Source of the DNA: an uncultured Draconibacterium sp.
GTDB lineage: Bacteria; Bacteroidota; Bacteroidia; Bacteroidales; Prolixibacteraceae
Assembly (NCBI GenBank): GCA_947492175.1
Contig: CANLMQ010000022.1
Coordinates: 1 to 64,000, forward strand
Reading direction: 5' to 3'
DNA: 64,000 bases
How positions within the stretch are numbered: position 1 is the first letter of the stretch; the number at the start of each line of letters is the position of its first letter. The translations under genes were made by a program, and so were the position numbers. The notes beneath the pieces were generated by a model. It made no database searches and was not told the origin of the DNA. It saw nothing but the letters and a program-made list of their open reading frames with translations. Below, in pieces: positions 61,675 through 64,000 of this stretch.

Positions 61675-63024
61675 ATGACAACAACCAGTAGACGATCATT
61701 TCTAAAAACAGCCACAGCAGTTGGTGCCGGAGCAATAATTGCTCCGAAAATAGCATCTGCAGGCCAAACAAATCAAAAAGATCCTAAAAAAGAAGTAAAC
61801 ATTGCATTTATAGGCGTTGGAGGCCGGGGCCGCGGACACCTAAGACGAGCTGCAATGACAGAAGGCGTAAAGATTACTGCATTTTGCGATATCGATCCTG
61901 AAGCAATAGTAAAAACACAAGAGATTCTAAAAGAGCAGGGACATCCTGAAGCTGAAGTTTATTCTGATGGAGAATATGCTTTTGAAAAGATGTTACAGCG
62001 CGATGATATTGATGGTGTTATTATTGCAACTCCCTGGTTATGGCATACCAGAATGGCCGTAGCAACAATGAAAGCCGGGAAATATGCAGCCGTTGAAGTT
62101 TCAGCAGCAAATACGATTGAAGAGTGCTGGGATTTGGTTAACACTTCAGAAGAAACCGGAATGCCGTGTATGATTCTTGAAAATGTAAATTACCGCCGCG
62201 ATGTGATGGCCGTAATGAATATGGTAAAACAAGGTGTTTTTGGAGAAATTGTACATGCGCGCTGCGGCTACAGACATAGTTTGCTGGGAGTAAAATTTAA
62301 TGGCGATTTGAAATTTGGCGAGGGAGCCAAAGGAGAAGCCAGATGGAGAACACAACATTCGCTTAAGCGCAATGCCGATGTTTATCCAACTCACGGACTG
62401 GGACCAATTGCAGCCATGCTTGATATTAACCGTGGAAACCGCTTCTTATACCTTACTTCTACAGCATCAAAAGCAGTTGGCTTAAAAGATTATGTGGAAG
62501 AGCATCCGAGAGGAGGAGAAGACCACCCATATGCTAAACTTCCCTGGAAACAAGGCGATGTAATTACGTCAACCATAAAAACAACAAATGGTGAAACAAT
62601 TATTGTTACCCACGACTGCAATTTACCACGTCCCTACTCCTTAAATTTTCATGTGGCAGGAACTGATGGAGTTACTGATTTTGACATGGGGACCAAACGA
62701 ATATTTGTTGAAGAGCCCGGGAAAAAACATGAATGGGAAGCATTCCAGGCCTGGCAAGATAAATACGATCATCCACTTTGGAAAAAATATGCAGAACAGG
62801 CTGAAGGTTCCGGACACGGTGGCATGGACTTTTTTGTAACAAGGGAATTTATTAATGCCGTAAAAGAACAGCGCCAACCTGTTCTGGATGTTTACGATGC
62901 AGCTGCGTGGAGTGCAGTTACACCACTTTCTGAAGCATCGATTGCACAAGGTAGTGCACCTCAATATTTCCCCGATTTTACAAGAGGAAATTGGATAAAA
63001 CGCAAACCGGTAACGTTTGAATAA
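61675..63024 (+). CDS. Tat-exported Gfo/Idh/MocA oxidoreductase, GH109-like
   Basis: 449 residues from the ATG at 61675, which places the twin-arginine signal SRRSFLKTATAVGAG at the N-terminus; an upstream in-frame ATG at 61630 would add 15 residues and is less likely. NAD-binding Rossmann core GVGGRGRGHLRRAAM and later GH109-type motifs (MILENVNYRRDVMAVMNMVKQGVFGEIV, WRTQHSLKRNADVYPTHGLGPIAAMLDINRGN). GH109 enzymes cleave alpha-N-acetylgalactosamine by an NAD-dependent mechanism. Substrate here is unproven. Likely periplasmic. Confidence 0.87.
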   Translation: MTTTSRRSFLKTATAVGAGAIIAPKIASAGQTNQKDPKKEVNIAFIGVGGRGRGHLRRAAMTEGVKITAFCDIDPEAIVKTQEILKEQGHPEAEVYSDGEYAFEKMLQRDDIDGVIIATPWLWHTRMAVATMKAGKYAAVEVSAANTIEECWDLVNTSEETGMPCMILENVNYRRDVMAVMNMVKQGVFGEIVHARCGYRHSLLGVKFNGDLKFGEGAKGEARWRTQHSLKRNADVYPTHGLGPIAAMLDINRGNRFLYLTSTASKAVGLKDYVEEHPRGGEDHPYAKLPWKQGDVITSTIKTTNGETIIVTHDCNLPRPYSLNFHVAGTDGVTDFDMGTKRIFVEEPGKKHEWEAFQAWQDKYDHPLWKKYAEQAEGSGHGGMDFFVTREFINAVKEQRQPVLDVYDAAAWSAVTPLSEASIAQGSAPQYFPDFTRGNWIKRKPVTFE

Positions 63025-63029
63025 TACAA

Positions 63030-63066
63030 AAAGGCCGTTTCAAAACATTATTTTGGAACGGCCTTT
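63030..63066. terminator. Bidirectional intrinsic terminator
   Basis: A 16-bp stem, AAAGGCCGTTTCAAAA with TTTTGGAACGGCCTTT (one G-U), around a 5-nt loop. T-rich on the plus side and A-rich before it, so it can serve both the GH109-like gene and the convergent TonB-dependent receptor. Confidence 0.9.
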
Positions 63067-63108
63067 AATTTTTCAGTAAACTTATCAAGTTATTGCATAC
63101 AGCTATCT

Positions 63109-64000
63109 TTAAAGCTCAATCTTTAAAAATACGGTGGGAGTAAACGGTACGGCATCAGTATAAATTCCAAACAAATTTATATCGTCGATTGTGGTACCGC
63201 TATAATTCGAAAACTTAATATTATTGGTGTTTATTACATTCAATACCGAGACACCTGCTTCAGCTCTTATCTTACCAGGTTTGAATTTATAAACCAGTGC
63301 CGCATCAAGTCGATTGTAAGGCTGGTTTAAATTTGTTCCGTCTTCCGATTCAACATCGAAACGGGCAAAACCCGATCCATAGATATAATTCCCCGACAAA
63401 TAGAAGGATTTATAATTCAGAACACCTGCAAATTTTAATTCGTGTTTTTGATGATGTGGAGCCAGTTTATATTCTTCCGTTTTGAAAAATGGAAAGTACT
63501 CCTCGGTTTTGCTTAAAGTATAAGAAATCCAGGCCATGTGCCGTTTGTATTCTTTTTTTACAAACAGATCAATTCCGTAACTTCTGGCATCTCCTTCGTA
63601 AAACCGTTTATCATCCCATTTTTCCAAATTAAAATAACGATTCAATCCTTTGGTGGTTTTATAGTATCCTTCTGCACTTACTGTTAGTCCGTTTTGGGTA
63701 TAAGAAAATCCTGCCACCCGATGTTCTGCACTTAAAACAGGTATATTGTCATTGTCGGCATTAATCCAGAAATAAGCAATATTATAACTACTGTCCACCA
63801 CCGAAGTTTTAGATAAAAACTGGCTATACAACCCCCACGAAACATTAAATTTCAAACCCTTTAAAGGTTGTAGCGAGGCTGAAATCCGAGGCTCAAAATA
63901 TAATTTTTGTAGTTTTTCGGCATGAACAACACGCACTCCGGATTTTACTTCTACCAGTTTACCAACAGGAAGTTCATCCTGAATATAGGCCACCAAACGC
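63109..64000 (-). CDS. TonB-dependent receptor, C-terminal part (truncated by window edge)
   Basis: About 297 codons of the C-terminal beta-barrel; the frame runs off the right edge, so the 5' half is outside. Alternating amphipathic strands are typical (EPRISASLQPLKGLKFNVSWGLYSQFLS, NGLTVSAEGYYKTTKGLNRYF, GIDLFVKKEYKRHMAWISYTLSKTEEYF, YNRLDAALVYKF), ending in an aromatic/hydrophobic C-terminus (VFLKIEL). Outer-membrane transporter; substrate unknown. No SusD-like partner downstream. Confidence 0.85.
   Translation of the reverse strand, partial: RLVAYIQDELPVGKLVEVKSGVRVVHAEKLQKLYFEPRISASLQPLKGLKFNVSWGLYSQFLSKTSVVDSSYNIAYFWINADNDNIPVLSAEHRVAGFSYTQNGLTVSAEGYYKTTKGLNRYFNLEKWDDKRFYEGDARSYGIDLFVKKEYKRHMAWISYTLSKTEEYFPFFKTEEYKLAPHHQKHELKFAGVLNYKSFYLSGNYIYGSGFARFDVESEDGTNLNQPYNRLDAALVYKFKPGKIRAEAGVSVLNVINTNNIKFSNYSGTTIDDINLFGIYTDAVPFTPTVFLKIEL

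Noticed and set aside
63994..63996. Apparent start of the TonB-dependent receptor near 63996
   Set aside because: The codon is TTG inside an open frame that continues to the window edge, and the protein begins in the middle of a beta-barrel; the gene is cut by the window, not short.

Overview
The window is a chromosomal segment of a Bacteroidota bacterium, most probably from the Marinilabiliales/Prolixibacteraceae side of the phylum (the phylum is firm, the order is inference). The evidence is: Bacteroidota-type promoters (TTG-N18/19-TAnnTTTG) before several operons, almost no Shine-Dalgarno sequences, a type IX secretion C-terminal domain, a DUF4290 protein, LytS/LytTR pairs, a TonB-dependent receptor, a HemC-HemD fusion and a second, divergent EF-G of the EF-G2 type.

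Layout. 1-1083: tandem 446-bp hairpin-rich repeat, running off the left edge. 1190-4330: LytTR response regulator and LytS-type kinase. 4437-21543 (minus strand): one uninterrupted run of 32 genes, str-S10-spc-alpha (rpsL to rplQ), including the very short rpmJ, with two promoters before rpsL and a terminator after rplQ. 21875-25379 (minus): a peptidase-containing ABC exporter with its HlyD adaptor. 25451-27982: small membrane protein and a divergent OmpR/HisKA two-component pair. 28272-35277: tetrapyrrole operon (hemA, hemCD fusion, hemB, hemL, hemE, 4-helix membrane protein). 35298-41212 (minus): sulfite reduction and siroheme operon (DUF2061, precorrin-2 dehydrogenase, cysJ, cysI, epimerase-like gene, cobA). 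42014-44170: EF-G2. 44425-63024: housekeeping genes (ybaK, a T9SS-exported protein, uvrD/pcrA-type helicase, DUF4290, murA, thioredoxin-like, grpE-dnaJ, Crp/Fnr regulator, serA, transketolase), a membrane-bound LamG/winged-helix protein and a Tat-exported GH109-like oxidoreductase. 63109-64000 (minus): C-terminal part of a TonB-dependent receptor.

The most interesting region is the 5' leader of the sulfite-reduction operon (41358-41659, minus strand). A consensus promoter is followed by a ~90-nt element, then a 17-codon leader peptide MTCMMCMCCYTVFAEGY (four Cys and three internal Met codons in positions 3-9), then a strong intrinsic terminator, then the operon. Nine nucleotides in the distal half of the leader ORF are perfectly complementary to the 5' arm of the terminator. 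That is the geometry of a ribosome-stalling attenuator sensing cysteine (and possibly methionine). The ~90-nt element recurs upstream of the 96-residue membrane protein at 25451-25741, with a compensated base-paired stem, suggesting a structured regulatory RNA shared by two transcripts.

The siroheme genes draw on the uroporphyrinogen III made by the neighbouring hem operon, so the 28-41 kb block acts as one metabolic unit: heme precursor synthesis, branching through CobA and the Met8-like dehydrogenase to siroheme, which is the CysI cofactor.
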